A stretch of 64,000 bases of DNA, from contig OX442320.1 of the NCBI GenBank assembly GCA_949358305.1, positions 9,502,259 to 9,566,258 of the forward strand, written 5' to 3'. How positions within the stretch are numbered: the first letter of the stretch is position 1; each line of letters opens with the position of its first letter. The DNA comes from Strigamia acuminata. Its lineage: Eukaryota; Arthropoda; Chilopoda; Geophilomorpha; Linotaeniidae. Under the pieces are notes generated by a model. It saw only the letters and a list, made by a program, of their open reading frames with translations, searched no databases and was not told the origin of the DNA. The position numbers and the translations under genes are program-made. This document shows positions 37,615 to 49,200 of the stretch, piece after piece.

Positions 37615-37628
37615 GTTACTATGGCAAC
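37615..37628 (+). promoter_or_regulatory. X-box-like site
   Basis: gttactatggcaac has a perfect GGCAAC half-site and a near-perfect first half. It lies 590 bp from the previous X-box-like site. Confidence 0.35.
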
Positions 37629-38283
37629 GAGTAACATGGAGTCAGCCCTGTTTGCCTCCTAATATTGGGTGCCTTGGGTTTCTGCATCAATCAATACAAC
37701 AGTTGTGTAAGGGAAAATACAACGAGCAACTTGTTATATTCTAATGACAAGTTAATAATAAATTAATCAATAATAAATAAAAAATTAATAAAAAAAAAAA
37801 AAATTAATTTTAAAAAATTAAATTTTTCTAAAAATAAATTTCAATTTTTTTTCTTCTTTTAACCACCAAAAAAATCTCAACCACGTTTTTTCAAACCACA
37901 AACGATTCAAAACATCAAATTTATATTACAGTAGCGTAAATTAATTATAATTAATTAAATTAATTTACCATTTGGTAATTAAAGTGATTGAAGCGCCGTA
38001 ATTTTTTTTTTTATAAGAAAACAACAAATTTTGACATCAAAATTAAATAACACCGATTTTTAAACCGTTTTAACCACTTTTAAAATCAAATTTTACCATA
38101 AATCAACATTTTCTTCGCATTTCTGTCCATTTTATCAACGGAATTTGAATCAATCGCGAATTTTTGACAATTATCGTTAAGCGGAGGACTGTACCTCAGC
38201 TTATGGCGACACAGCAGGAATAAAAAGACCAAAGACTTTCGATAATCGTTTTTAAATTTCCCTTGCGGTAAAGTGCTTTCTTT
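37629..38283. other. AT-rich spacer
   Basis: Mostly poly-A/T-rich; I see no coding or structured feature. Confidence 0.6.
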
Positions 38284-38473
38284 TTATCCCAACTAGGGCA
38301 AACGACAAGGAATGAAACAAAGTAAAATGAGTCTCGATACACTCACGTTGATGTTTCTGCCTCGTTTTTTCCTCACAACAGCCCGATACTTGTCCGTCAA
38401 TTCCGCCCCACCTTTGTTATGCGATCGCGCATCTTTTGTGTCAATTGCTGCGCTAATCTTCTCGGAATTACTG
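38284..38473 (-). CDS. Possible 3' end of a small unrecognised gene
   Basis: On the - strand a TTTTCAG acceptor is followed by 127 open bases (42 codons; the end reads YRAVVRKKRGRNIN). Then come a canonical GTGAGT donor, a 54-nt intron ending in CCCTAG, and a 9-nt exon giving Leu-Gly-stop. Composition is basic and looks coding. An overlapping frame from ATG at 38504 is also open for 35 codons, so the upstream structure is unclear. No upstream exon was found. It could be a gene remnant. Confidence 0.3.
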
Positions 38474-39397
38474 CTGAAAACTTGTGATATTCCTCATTAC
38501 TCATTGCAAATATACCCGATCGAGCCAAGCGGAAGTTACGTCATGCAAACAAGGCCGACTGGAGAAAGTGCTCGATCAGCCCCAATCTTTATTATCGATT
38601 GTTTTTCAGAAATAAATTTCGAGACAAAATTCGGCGAACGTTTTGAGAGTTTTCGGATATAAAACGAGATAAAACGTCGAGTTTTATTTTTGTTGTGACA
38701 ATTAAAGAAACTAAATAAATAAAAAATTGAAAAAAAATATTTTTTTTTCTTCCAGAACACGTAAAAATTGTTTTATTTGTTTATAAAGTCCTTTTCACTG
38801 AGGAGAGTATACAAAACATTCATAATAACATTAGAATCCATAAAATTAATATCAATATTATCATTACAGTGCTAAAAACGATATAAACTTCGAATAATAC
38901 TTGTAATTTAAAAGGCACCGCTCTTAAAATATCAATCACTCGGCTAAAAACAAAGAAATTATCATTAAAAACCTGTACACTGCTATTCAAACTCCAAAAA
39001 CGAACAAATTTAAGCCTAAAACGAATAAAATCAAACAAAAATCAAAATAAAATTCGAAAAGTGAGCAAATTTATTTCTATTTTCACTCAATCTAATTTAT
39101 TTCAAGAAATATAAAATTTATATGTAAAAACTACGACGACCACGTACAACAACTGAAGCTAAATGTGCAAAATAAAAAACAAAGCAACTACTTATCTCAT
39201 TAATTACAAATTCCACAGAGCTACGATACGAGACAAAATCCGTATTTTAATTATTCAAAAAACATAATTCAAGAAACAAAAGAGAGAGAAAAAGGCCGAC
39301 GAATCGTCAATTATCATTATACAATAGAATCGATTTAAATAATAAACAAACACGTCCTAAACTCAAAAATTAAAACCTAAATAATATCAACTATTAA

Positions 39398-42300
39398 TTA
39401 TCCTTCAACAGCAACTTCTGATGAATGTATCGAATCGTCAATGGCCCCATCCATCTCGTCCTCCATCGATTTCTCGTCCCCGTCCTCGATTTCGTCCTCG
39501 ATTTCCTCGTTGTCCTGCAAAAACAAGTCGCAAAATGAGCGATTTAATCGAAACAAAGCGCTCGGCTCGTCGCACCTTCAAGTCGGGCGGCGGTACGATG
39601 GGTATGGCCGCTTTGGGTCGCCTCAAATGGTTCCTCGCGGGAGGATAATGTTGAGATTGTGTGTTGTAATAAGTGATTCCGTAAAATTCTTGCGGCGTTG
39701 GCTAAATTGAGTGAGAGATTTGGGTTAGTTGATATTTTGTCGGCGAATTTCGGATGTATTTTATCGTACCACGGCGGGAGGTGCGGACGAATATGTGGGT
39801 GGGGGCGGCGGCGGCTGAGGCGTGAATGTGAATTGAGGATAATTCGTAGGGGGGCCGTAGTTGATCATGTTGTTGGTAGCTATGTACGGGCTGGGCATGA
39901 CCGGTTGCCCCGCTGTCATTGTTCCGGCCGGCATGGTGTAGATTCTTGGTGGACTGGGGATAGGCCTAATTGCTAGAAATAAATACAACAATTGGAATTT
40001 ATTATAAAAGGTAATGAAAATCAAGAAAAACGAAGAAAAATCAATTAAGGAATCAAGAAAATTCTGTAAAAAATATAAAAAAAAGTGAAAAAATCAGGAA
40101 AAATCAATAAAAAATCGAGAAAAATAAATAATAATCAGTAAAAATCAAGAAAACCTAAAAAAAGTCAAGAAAAATAAAATAAAATCAAGAAAAATCAAAT
40201 AAAATCAAGAAAAATAAAAAAAAGTAAAAAAATCGACTAAAATCAATCAAAACCAAAAGAATTTAGCCCAAACTAATCAAAAATGCAATCTTTTGTATAC
40301 CATATGGTTCCTGGAACCCTTGCGGGTACCCTGCGAACGTCTGTGGCGGAGGAGGAATCATGGGACCGTTATTCTGCTGCGGGGGCGCCTGATTGGGCGC
40401 TGCATCCGCATACATCGGTTGCTGGTAGTTCGACTCTGGCACCGACGAGTGATATTCGACTCCGTGGTCGTAGAAACGCGGCGGTAGCGGCGCGGCATTC
40501 GGTGGCGGCGACCGCTGATAGCCGAGCGGCGCGTTCCTCTGACGCTGCGAAGAATATCGTTTCGGCCGGTTGGTCGCGGCCGCTTCCTGCAGCCGTGGCG
40601 GAACCGTCATCTGCCGGCGTTGTTCAACATTACCTCCGCCGGACGGATGTCGATTCGTCGACCCCTCTAAAAAAAAAAAAATAAAAAAAAAAAAATTAAT
40701 TTTTAATTTCTAAAAAATATTAAAAAAAATTACTAAAATCTCGTTTTATCTCCCGTCCGCCATTTTTCTTCTCGTACTGATCCTTGACGGACAATTTCTC
40801 TAAACTTCGCGCCAAACTTTCGCCGCTTCCGCTGTCGTTGCTGAACTTCCTCGGGTCGCCCCTCGGATCCCCCCTCCTTGGCGCGTTATTAAAGGCCCTT
40901 CGGTCGCCACCCCCGCGTCGCACCATCCCCGCGCCACGATTTCCGCCTCCTCGAGGCCTCACTTCTATCCGGACCGCTTTCTCCACACACGTGATCTCTC
41001 CGGCGTATTTCGACTCGTGGGGGGTCGTCGGCGAGTTCGGTCTGTTGTCCTCGGTCGTGAGGGGCGGGAAATTTTGGGGGTTTAGCACGTTTTCGGCGGC
41101 AGTTTGCAATTTCGTGTCCCTAGTTTCTTCTAATTCGGATTCGCTGTGCGACGAGCGAATTGGATTTTTGCTTTCCACGTTTTCGGCGTTCACTTCGCCG
41201 TTTTTGTCGTTTATCTCCCTGTTGTTGATGTTGTTGTTGTTGTTGTTAAACGGGCGCGGCCGGAAATTCATTTGGCTTTTATTGTCAATTCTGTCGTCGT
41301 TGTTTCCGCCTGGGAAACGGTTCCAGCCGCGTTGATTGCCGCGGCCGCGAGTTGCACCTCCACGGCGGCCTATTTCGGAACCTATCCACTTGGTGTTGGT
41401 TTTGATATAGGCGGCCTCGTCGTTCCATCGACGTGTATATTTCGCTGGTCCACTGTTGGTTTGAGAGGAAAGAATCAAAAGTTACAAAAAGTAGTGCTTA
41501 GTAGGAACAAAGGGATAAATTGAATGTAAAAATTAAATTTTTTGAGCAAAAAATGAATTATTTGAGCAAAAATTGAATTTTTCGAGCAAAAACTGAATTT
41601 TTCGCGCAAAAACTGAATTTTTTGAGCAAAAACTGAATTTTTTGAGCAAAAACTGAATTTTTTGAGCAAAAACTGAATTTTTCGCGCAAAAACTGAATTT
41701 TTTGAGCAAAAACTGAATTTTTTGAGCAAAAACTGAATTTTTTGAGCAAAAACTGAATTTTTTGAGCAAAAACTGAATTTTTTGAGCAAAAACTGAATTT
41801 TTTGAGCAAAAACTGAATTTTTTGAGCAAAAACTGAATTTTTTGAGCAAAAACTGAATTTTTTGCGCAAAAATTGAATTTTTTGAGCAAACATTGAATTT
41901 TTTGAGTAAATATTGCAATATTTTGAGCAAAAATTGCAATGTTTTGAGCAAAAATTGAATTTTTCGAGCAAAAATTGAATTTTTCGAGCAAACACTGAAT
42001 TTTTCGAGCAAAAATTGAATTTTTCGAGCAAAAATTGAATTTTTCGAGCAAAAATTGAATTTTTCAAGCAAACATTGAATTTTTTGAGCAAAAATTGAGT
42101 TTTCAAAACATAAAATTGAATTTTTCACATAAAAAAAATCTACCGTATTTCCCAAAATCCATCAACCCCCAAACTAAAACCCATCACCCACAAAACCCCA
42201 AAACCAATTCTCCAATTTACGTGAATCGTCTCCGTCTCCTCGCCCTTGGTGCATCATCTTCATTACGAATATCATAACCATATGCATTAACCAACTCGTC

Positions 42301-43666
42301 TTTGGATTTCGGTCTTTGATCGTTTTCATTGAACCTATCGTGCTGCCACGTATTATCCTCCCGCCACAACTTCTTCTTATTCCCCTTCTTATCTTTCTCT
42401 TCCCTAAAAAAAAAATAATAACAATAACAACAACAAAAAAACCCCAAAAAAACCCCAAAAAAATCAAAACCCAAAACTCCACGCACTCTTTCTCTTCCTC
42501 CTCCTCCTCATCATCAACAAGTCGATCATCGTGCTCATAAAACCCGCCTTTCTTCGGTATATACTGCGGATTCCTCTTATCCTCATCGTCATCCAACACT
42601 TTCTCCTTCAACTGTTGCGTCTGACTCTCCTGCAACAAAAACAAACAAATAAAACAAATAAAAAAAACCTCCCAAAAATTAAAATACTTGTCCATCTCCC
42701 TGTTGACGTTCTCCTTCCTTCCACTCTTGTTGTTCCTCACTTTCCCTCTCCTCATCAACCTCCTCCTCCTCCTTTTCCCCATCCTCATCTATTTCTTCCT
42801 CCTCCTCATCATCCTCATCATCCTCCTCTTCATCTTCAACAACTTCTCCATCGATAAGAGTCTCGTCCGCAGCCTCCTCCACACCCCCTTCTTCACCAAT
42901 CGCATTTATCTCCTCGCATTCCTCTTCCGCGTCCAAACCATGCTCCAATATCACTTCCGTTTGCGCGATTGGCGACGGCGACGGCGACGGCTCGTTTTTC
43001 TCCACCTAAAAAAAAAAATTATAAAATTAAATATTTGTTTAAATTTAAATTTTAAATTAAATTACCAACTCCTCTAAATTATTTCCATCCTTTTCCTGTC
43101 CTTTTTTCTCGCTCGTCTTCTCTTCTTCGGCGCTTTCGTATTCGGAATCGACCAAAACTATTTTTTTTTTAGATTAGCAATAAATTTTAATATTTTTTAA
43201 AATTAATTTCGTTTACCTGGTTCCTTCGATTCGTCCACGCTTCCCTGAAAATACAATTTAAATGTATAAATAGAGTTTTCGCATTTGTTTCGAATTAAGT
43301 TGGGTGTAGACTAAACATTTTTCAACAAGTGAATTCGTTGTGCGACTTATGTAAGAGGTTTTGGGGAGTTAATCGGGTGGAATTATGGTAATGGCAAGTT
43401 ATGTCTTGGCATGTTATTTGATTTTATTGTCGTGCGCTATTAGGGCTATTAAAGTTAATCAAAACTTTAAAAAAAAAAAATTTGTTTTTTGGTAAGGGGA
43501 TGGACGATTAATTTGGTCGATCGGAAGGATTTTGAAAAATTGATCTTACTGCCTCCGATGTTTTGTCCACTTCTTGTTCGTCGCCAGATTCTTCGGAATA
43601 TTCTTCGGAATCTTCGTTTGACTTCGCCCTTCGTCGGCGACGTCGGTCAGCCATTTTAGCCGACAT
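39398..43666 (-). CDS. btz: Barentsz / CASC3 (MLN51), exon junction complex core
   Basis: Core component of the exon junction complex. It clamps eIF4A3 on spliced mRNA and acts in mRNA localisation, translation and nonsense-mediated decay. Eleven exons sum to 2,412 nt, 803 aa, starting at ATG 43664-43666 with an Arg run and including a 28-nt microexon (43217-43244). After an extremely acidic Glu/Asp-rich region comes the SELOR module: YIPKKGGFYEHDDR, LWREDNTWQHDRF, then RRRRRFT joined across the intron to GPAKYTRRWNDEAAY. The middle part is Arg/Gly/Asn-rich. The C-terminus is Pro/Tyr-rich with EFYGITYYNTQSQ and RPKAAIPIVPPPD, also seen in CASC3, and ends with an acidic tail. It is divergent from the primase gene, 350 bp away. 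The intron inside the SELOR region carries a 20-bp repeat array. Confidence 0.95.
41530..42120. repeat. 20-bp tandem repeat in Barentsz intron
   Basis: About 29 copies of tttttgagcaaaaactgaat with tttcgagc variants. On the sense (-) strand each unit contains a TTCAG acceptor-like string, and all three frames stay open for 170-230 codons. Confidence 0.97.
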
Positions 43667-44016
43667 TGAACATAAGTGGATCTAACGTGCTCCGAGTGCT
43701 TAATAGGGTGTTTGATGACGTATTTAAAAATGACGATTTATTTATGGAAAGTACCGAGTATGAGTCATTCGGGAAATATGTTGTTTCGTGGAATATGTAA
43801 GGACGTTAACCCACACATAGAATCGTGCGATTGAATTGAATTAAATATTTTTTTGGATGTTTTATCTGAATTAATTAATTTTTATATAAATTTTTAATTA
43901 TAGAATTTTTTTAAAAAAAATTATCTTTTATTTTTGTTCGAGATTTAGGGTGGAAAGTGCGGTATTAACATCCGGGAGGCGTTAATGGCGGGAAATTTTA
44001 TTGATAAAAATTGACG

Positions 44017-45999
44017 ATGAGCGAACCAAGTTCTCAAGAAATAGAAGTGTTGCTTCCAAAATATTACAAACGGTTATTTCCGTTCGAATTGTTCCACAAA
44101 TGGCTCAGTTACGGCGATCGTAAGTGCCATCAACCATAGACCGAAATTAACATCATTTTAATGATTTTTAATCAAAATTTGTTGTTTTTCAGTGAACAAA
44201 AATTATTTCATGAACCGAGAATTTTCCTTAACGATAAAAGATGACATATTTATACGTTACCAATCATTTTCAAACGTTGAAGAGTACAAGAAGAAAATTC
44301 TTGAAAAAATCCCAGTGAAAATGGACATCGGTGCTGTTTATTCAGCCAGGGTAACGAATTAAATCAATAAATAATTCAGTCATCTGAATAAAACCTCAAT
44401 TTCTAGCCCAAAGATCACAAAACCGTAATTGGTTTCCAGCCGATCGAGAAGGAATTAGTTTTTGATATTGACATGACGGATTACGACGACGTTCGATCTT
44501 GTTGCTCCGGCGCAGACATCTGCCCGAAATGTTGGCCCTTGATGGTCCTAGCCGTTAAAATATTGGAAAAAGCCTTACGAGGCATGTTTTGTTTACTTAA
44601 TTTGCTTTATTTGTTTGATTTTTCAATTTATTTGCTTTATTTCTTTGATTTTTCAATTTATTTCGGTTTATTTCTTGGATTTTTCAATTTATTTTGTTTT
44701 TTTGCTTCAATTTATCAATTTATTTGTTTTTTTTAGAGGATTTTGGATTTACTCATCTGTTGTGGGTGTATTCCGGGCGACGTGGAATCCATTGCTGGGT
44801 GTGTGATGAAAAAGCGAGGCAGTTAACGAAGAATGTTCGTCATTCCGTCGTCGATTATTTGAGTTTGCTAATGGGAGGAGAACGTCAGGCGAAGAAAGTG
44901 AATCTGAGTTTGCCGATCCATTCGTCCGTGAAACGAGCGCTGAATATTATCAAACAGAATTTTGATTCGTTCGCGATTGAAAATCAGGATTTTCTCGGCG
45001 ATCAAGAGAAAGTTGATAATGTTTTGGGGTTGATTAAGGAGGAAAAAATACGAACTGACATCCGGAATGATTTGAAACATTGTGGGTCAAGCTCTGCCGA
45101 AAGGTGGGGGGTCATTCAAAACTGCATTGGCAGAACAAACGCAAAAGTAAACAATTTTTTTTCAAATTGTTTAAAAATTATTATTTTTTTTTTTTTTTTG
45201 GTTTAGAATTTTAAGACGAAGAGAAATTTCGGGGTAGATGAAATTATGCTTCAGTACTGTTACCCGCGATTGGATTCTCACGTGACGATCGGTTTAAACC
45301 ATTTGCTCAAGAGTCCGTTTTGCGTCCATCCTAAAACCGGTCGTGTTTGCGTCCCTTTTTTAGCCAGTCAAGTTGATTCTTTCGATCCATTTAAGGTCCC
45401 AACCATCAGGTACGGATGAAATCAAATTTGTTGCACCTAAAACAAATTTTTTCTCAATTTTTTCTACTTAAAGCAAATTTTTCTACTTAAAACGAATTTT
45501 TTCACCTTTTTTTCCACCTAAAACGAGTTTTCCCTTCATTTTTTCCACCTAAACGATTTTTTCTTCAATTTTTCCACTTAAAACGAATTTTTTCACCACT
45601 TTTTCCACCTAAAACGAATTTTTTCACCACTTTTTCCACCTAAAACGAATTTTTTCTTCATTTTTTTGAACCTAAAACGATTTTTCCTTCAATTTTTCCA
45701 CTTAAAACGAATTTTTTCATTGTTTTTCAGTCAATTAATAGACGAAATCAACCAAATTGGCGCAGCTTCCGAATCGGAAGAACAAAAACAAAAAGGTAAT
45801 TAATTTAAAATAAAAAAAACCAAAAAAAATTTATAGCAAAATATATTTATATTATATGTAATAAACAATTCATTTTCCAGCTTACAAACAGACCAGCCTG
45901 AGTCAATCCATCAAAATATTCAAATCGTTCTTAGAAACGTTAGCGGCGGATCTGCACGAGAAGAAACTTGACCAAAGCGATCAAAAAATGGAATTTTAA
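44017..45999 (+). CDS. PRIM1: DNA primase small (catalytic) subunit
   Basis: Catalytic subunit of the DNA polymerase alpha-primase complex. It makes the RNA primers for nuclear DNA replication. Seven exons (44017-44119, 44193-44350, 44407-44581, 44737-45146, 45207-45409, 45731-45795, 45881-45999) sum to 1,233 nt, 410 aa, near the usual 420. Visible motifs: N-terminal YYKRLFPFELFHKWL; NREFSLTI; the catalytic acidic motif FDIDMTDYDDVR; the zinc-binding CCSGADICPKCW; and WVYSGRRGIHCWVCD of the nucleotide-binding site. Exon 3 must end at 44581 to keep the frame, which makes its donor GCATGT, a GC-AG intron. Intron 5 is expanded by a tandem repeat. AATAAA lies near 46075. It is convergent with the ITPK gene, 242 bp away. 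Confidence 0.96.
45425..45725. repeat. ~30-bp tandem repeat in primase intron 5
   Basis: Diverged copies of ttttttccacctaaaacgaa with cttca and accac spacers. Confidence 0.93.
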
Positions 46000-46241
46000 A
46001 CTTTTAATATCAAACAATATTTTTTTTTTTCAATAGTGTTACAACACGACTTTGTAAGCATTTTGTAACTGTTAATAAATATCATCGGCTTAAAAAACAA
46101 TAAAATAATATATATATATGTATATAACACTTCGTGAGCACGTTTTTAGAAAAATATTGGTACAAAATGAAATCATGAAATGAGAAATTAGTGAGAACAT
46201 TAAATAAAAGGTACAAAAGCGTACCCGCAAAGAGAACATTG

Positions 46242-49200
46242 CTATAGATCACTGCTGTGCTTCGCGTTTGAGTTTGATTTCGTTTCGTTTGTCATTTTAC
46301 TACTAGTTGGCACATCTTCTAGAACCTGAAACCGGAAAATAAATAAATAAAAATATTTCCATTAAAAAATAAATTCAAAAATTTCAAAATCCAAAATCCA
46401 AAATAAAAACAATTTTTCCAGTAAAAAAAATCAAAATTCAAAATTCAAAACAATTTTCCATTAAAAAAAATTCAAAATTCAAAAGAAATGATTTTCTCAT
46501 TAAAAAATTCAAAAGAAATGATTTTCTCATTAAAAAATTCAAAAGAAATGATTTTCTCATTAAAAAATTCAAAAGAAATGATTTTCTCATTAAAAAATTC
46601 AAAAGAAATGATTTTCTCATTAAAAAATTCAAAATCCAAAATAAAAACAATTTTTTCCATTAAAAAAAATCGAAATTCAAAACAATTTTCCATTAAAAAA
46701 ATTCAAAATTCAAAATTCAAAACAATTTCCGCACCTTGATTAAATTATCCAAACCGAACAAATAGCCCTCTTCGTGGTTGCCTCGATCCCAAGGTGTTCT
46801 ATGATCCAAAGTGCAATTCTCATCAACAGGTGTAGTTTTAACAAAATCAATCATCCACGCTCCCGCACGCGTTTTATCCATAACGATCAAAATACTGCTC
46901 CCGACAATCTAAAACAAAAAACCAACAAAAACGTAAATAATCAACAAAAAAATCCCAAAATCCAAATTTTTACTTCGTGTTTCATAAAAAACCGAGATCG
47001 TTCCAACTTCTCCCTCATAAAACGTAATCTATGCAACAATTGCAACCGGCAATCTTCTCTTCCGCTAAGAAACAACCCCATCGTGCACAAAACTTCGTCT
47101 AAACTCCGCACGAGCTTCAGGTCCTTGACCGGCGCCGAGTTTTCTAGCTGCAAATTAAAAATCGAAACCGGATGAGTGAAAAATTCCATTGTAACGTGAC
47201 GATTCGTCACCTTGAGAGCTTCGATTCGGAACCCGAGCGTCGAGGACGAGCTCTGTTGCTCGCGAAAGGTCATGTAGTGTAATTTCGTCACCGCTTTCGC
47301 CTCGTTTTCGTCGGGCGTCGGCGCGCTCGGGTCGATTTTCACCATTTTCTGGTACAAATCCGCACGTGCTTTGGTATTCGTCACCTCGCTCTCGGCGAAA
47401 GTTCTAAAGAAGCGAACAAAAGCAATTAAAACAATTAATTTGTTTTTAATTTCATTTCCCCGTCTATTGTTCTCGCCTCGTTCCCATTTTGATATCCATT
47501 ACAGATGGCTCTTTAAAACTGTGCAATAAATCTTCCATTTCAATGTAATCTAATCAAAAAATCGACATTTCCATCATCCAATCCATCAATTTCAATTTGT
47601 TTTATATTAAATCTCACAATCGCCTCTCCATTCCACTTCCTTGTAAAAACACGGAACGAAATCCGCAAGTTCTTCTTGCATAAGTCGTTCGTACGCTTTC
47701 ACTTCGGTGTCGCTGTCCGGCGGCGTCCTTTTCTTCCAAATCGTGCCCGGTCCGGCCAGAGCGAATGCGCCTGAAACAGAAAAATCTTAAATAACTGCAA
47801 TTCAAACTAAATAAAAATCAATTCTAGGGCAGCCGCACCCCGTTTCCAGACGCGTTTATATAACAGAAATAAAGTGCGTCGAAGAATCGAAGAAACACGT
47901 AACAAAACAAACAAAACAAACAACAACAAAATACCTTCGTGGCCAGATAATTGGACCCAATTGTTTTTCCTGTTTTTAAGTAATATATCACTGGCAGGTG
48001 CAGTCAGATCCAAAGCATTCTGCAATAATAAAAAAACAACGTTCTATAAATAAACTACGATTAAAAATCCAAAATTAAACTTTTGTAAACGGCTGGCGGA
48101 AGAAAAAGAAGAGTTTGACAGGTAAAAGGAAAATAAACATAAATTTTAAACATTTCATCTTTACAGCTGTGTAGCAATGTAGTTGTCACGGGTTTAAAAT
48201 ACAATCCCAAGAGGTCCATGAAGGATGAAAATGGCGATTATACATCTCGCCAAATATCGAAAATCCTAGCTACGACTCCGCTGAAGGGCCCATCAACTCA
48301 ACTTGCACGCAGGGCCCACAGAAATCCTTTTTTCGGGCCCTTTCAATAGATAATTACCGTATTTTACCGATTAAGAGTCGCCCTCGAATAGTAGCCGCGG
48401 CTGAGACACCAAGAATAGCGTATTTTTGCAAAAGTACGGTATTGTTTCCGTATTTAACTTCACGAACGTTGAAATTACGCTTCGTTCGTGACGTTCAGAC
48501 TTCGTTTGTTACATTAAACAAAAGCAAAATTGTAATTGCTGACAAAAATGGCAGTTTTGAATAAGAGCCGGGGCTCTTAATCGATAAAATACGGTATACG
48601 GTCTTAATTTTTGCTACATGGAGCCTGGGAGAAAAATTTGTGTAGGACAACACTGCGTTGTTGTGAAATGTGGCCGAAATGACGACTCACCAAAGCTAAA
48701 ATTTGTAATAAAGTCATATCGTTCGGCACTAAATCATCGATTGAAATTTGTACAGATTTATTCTTCTTGTCAGTCGAAGATGTCGAAGTTGAGTCTCTTT
48801 TCCTCCAGTCGCCCTGTAACACGTGTTTAGCTGTGGATCGCCATTTCCTTGTCAGTTTCTTGTTTTTATCGACCGCTGAGTGATCGCTTTTCTTCGATTT
48901 CAGTATTTCGCTCAAATCCACGGATTTATCGCTCGCAACCTAAAAAAAAATTAAAATTAAATTAATATAGGTTTCTAGGTTTATATTCTCGATGTAATCC
49001 AAGGTTGAAATTAAAATTATTACGAATTATTTTCTAAAAAAAGAGAAATTTCTTTTTCTTGGTGTTTTTTTTTTTTTTTTTTTTACCATTTTGTAGTGGC
49101 AGTGAATGTTGACTGAGGGAAAAGGATTTAACCGAGATTCAACCAGAGGTTAATAAAAAAAAATAGGGCTAGTCTTAGCTTGACCTGACCTCATGGATGA

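Noticed and set aside
41475-42155. 226-codon - strand frame (and two overlapping ones)
   Set aside because: Pure tandem repeat of a stop-poor 20-bp unit inside a Barentsz intron; there is no start context and all frames are equally open.
44582-44591. GT donor at 44586 for primase exon 3
   Set aside because: Using GTTTTG adds bases that put the next exon out of the highly conserved frame (DFGFTHLLWVYSG); only the GC donor keeps it.
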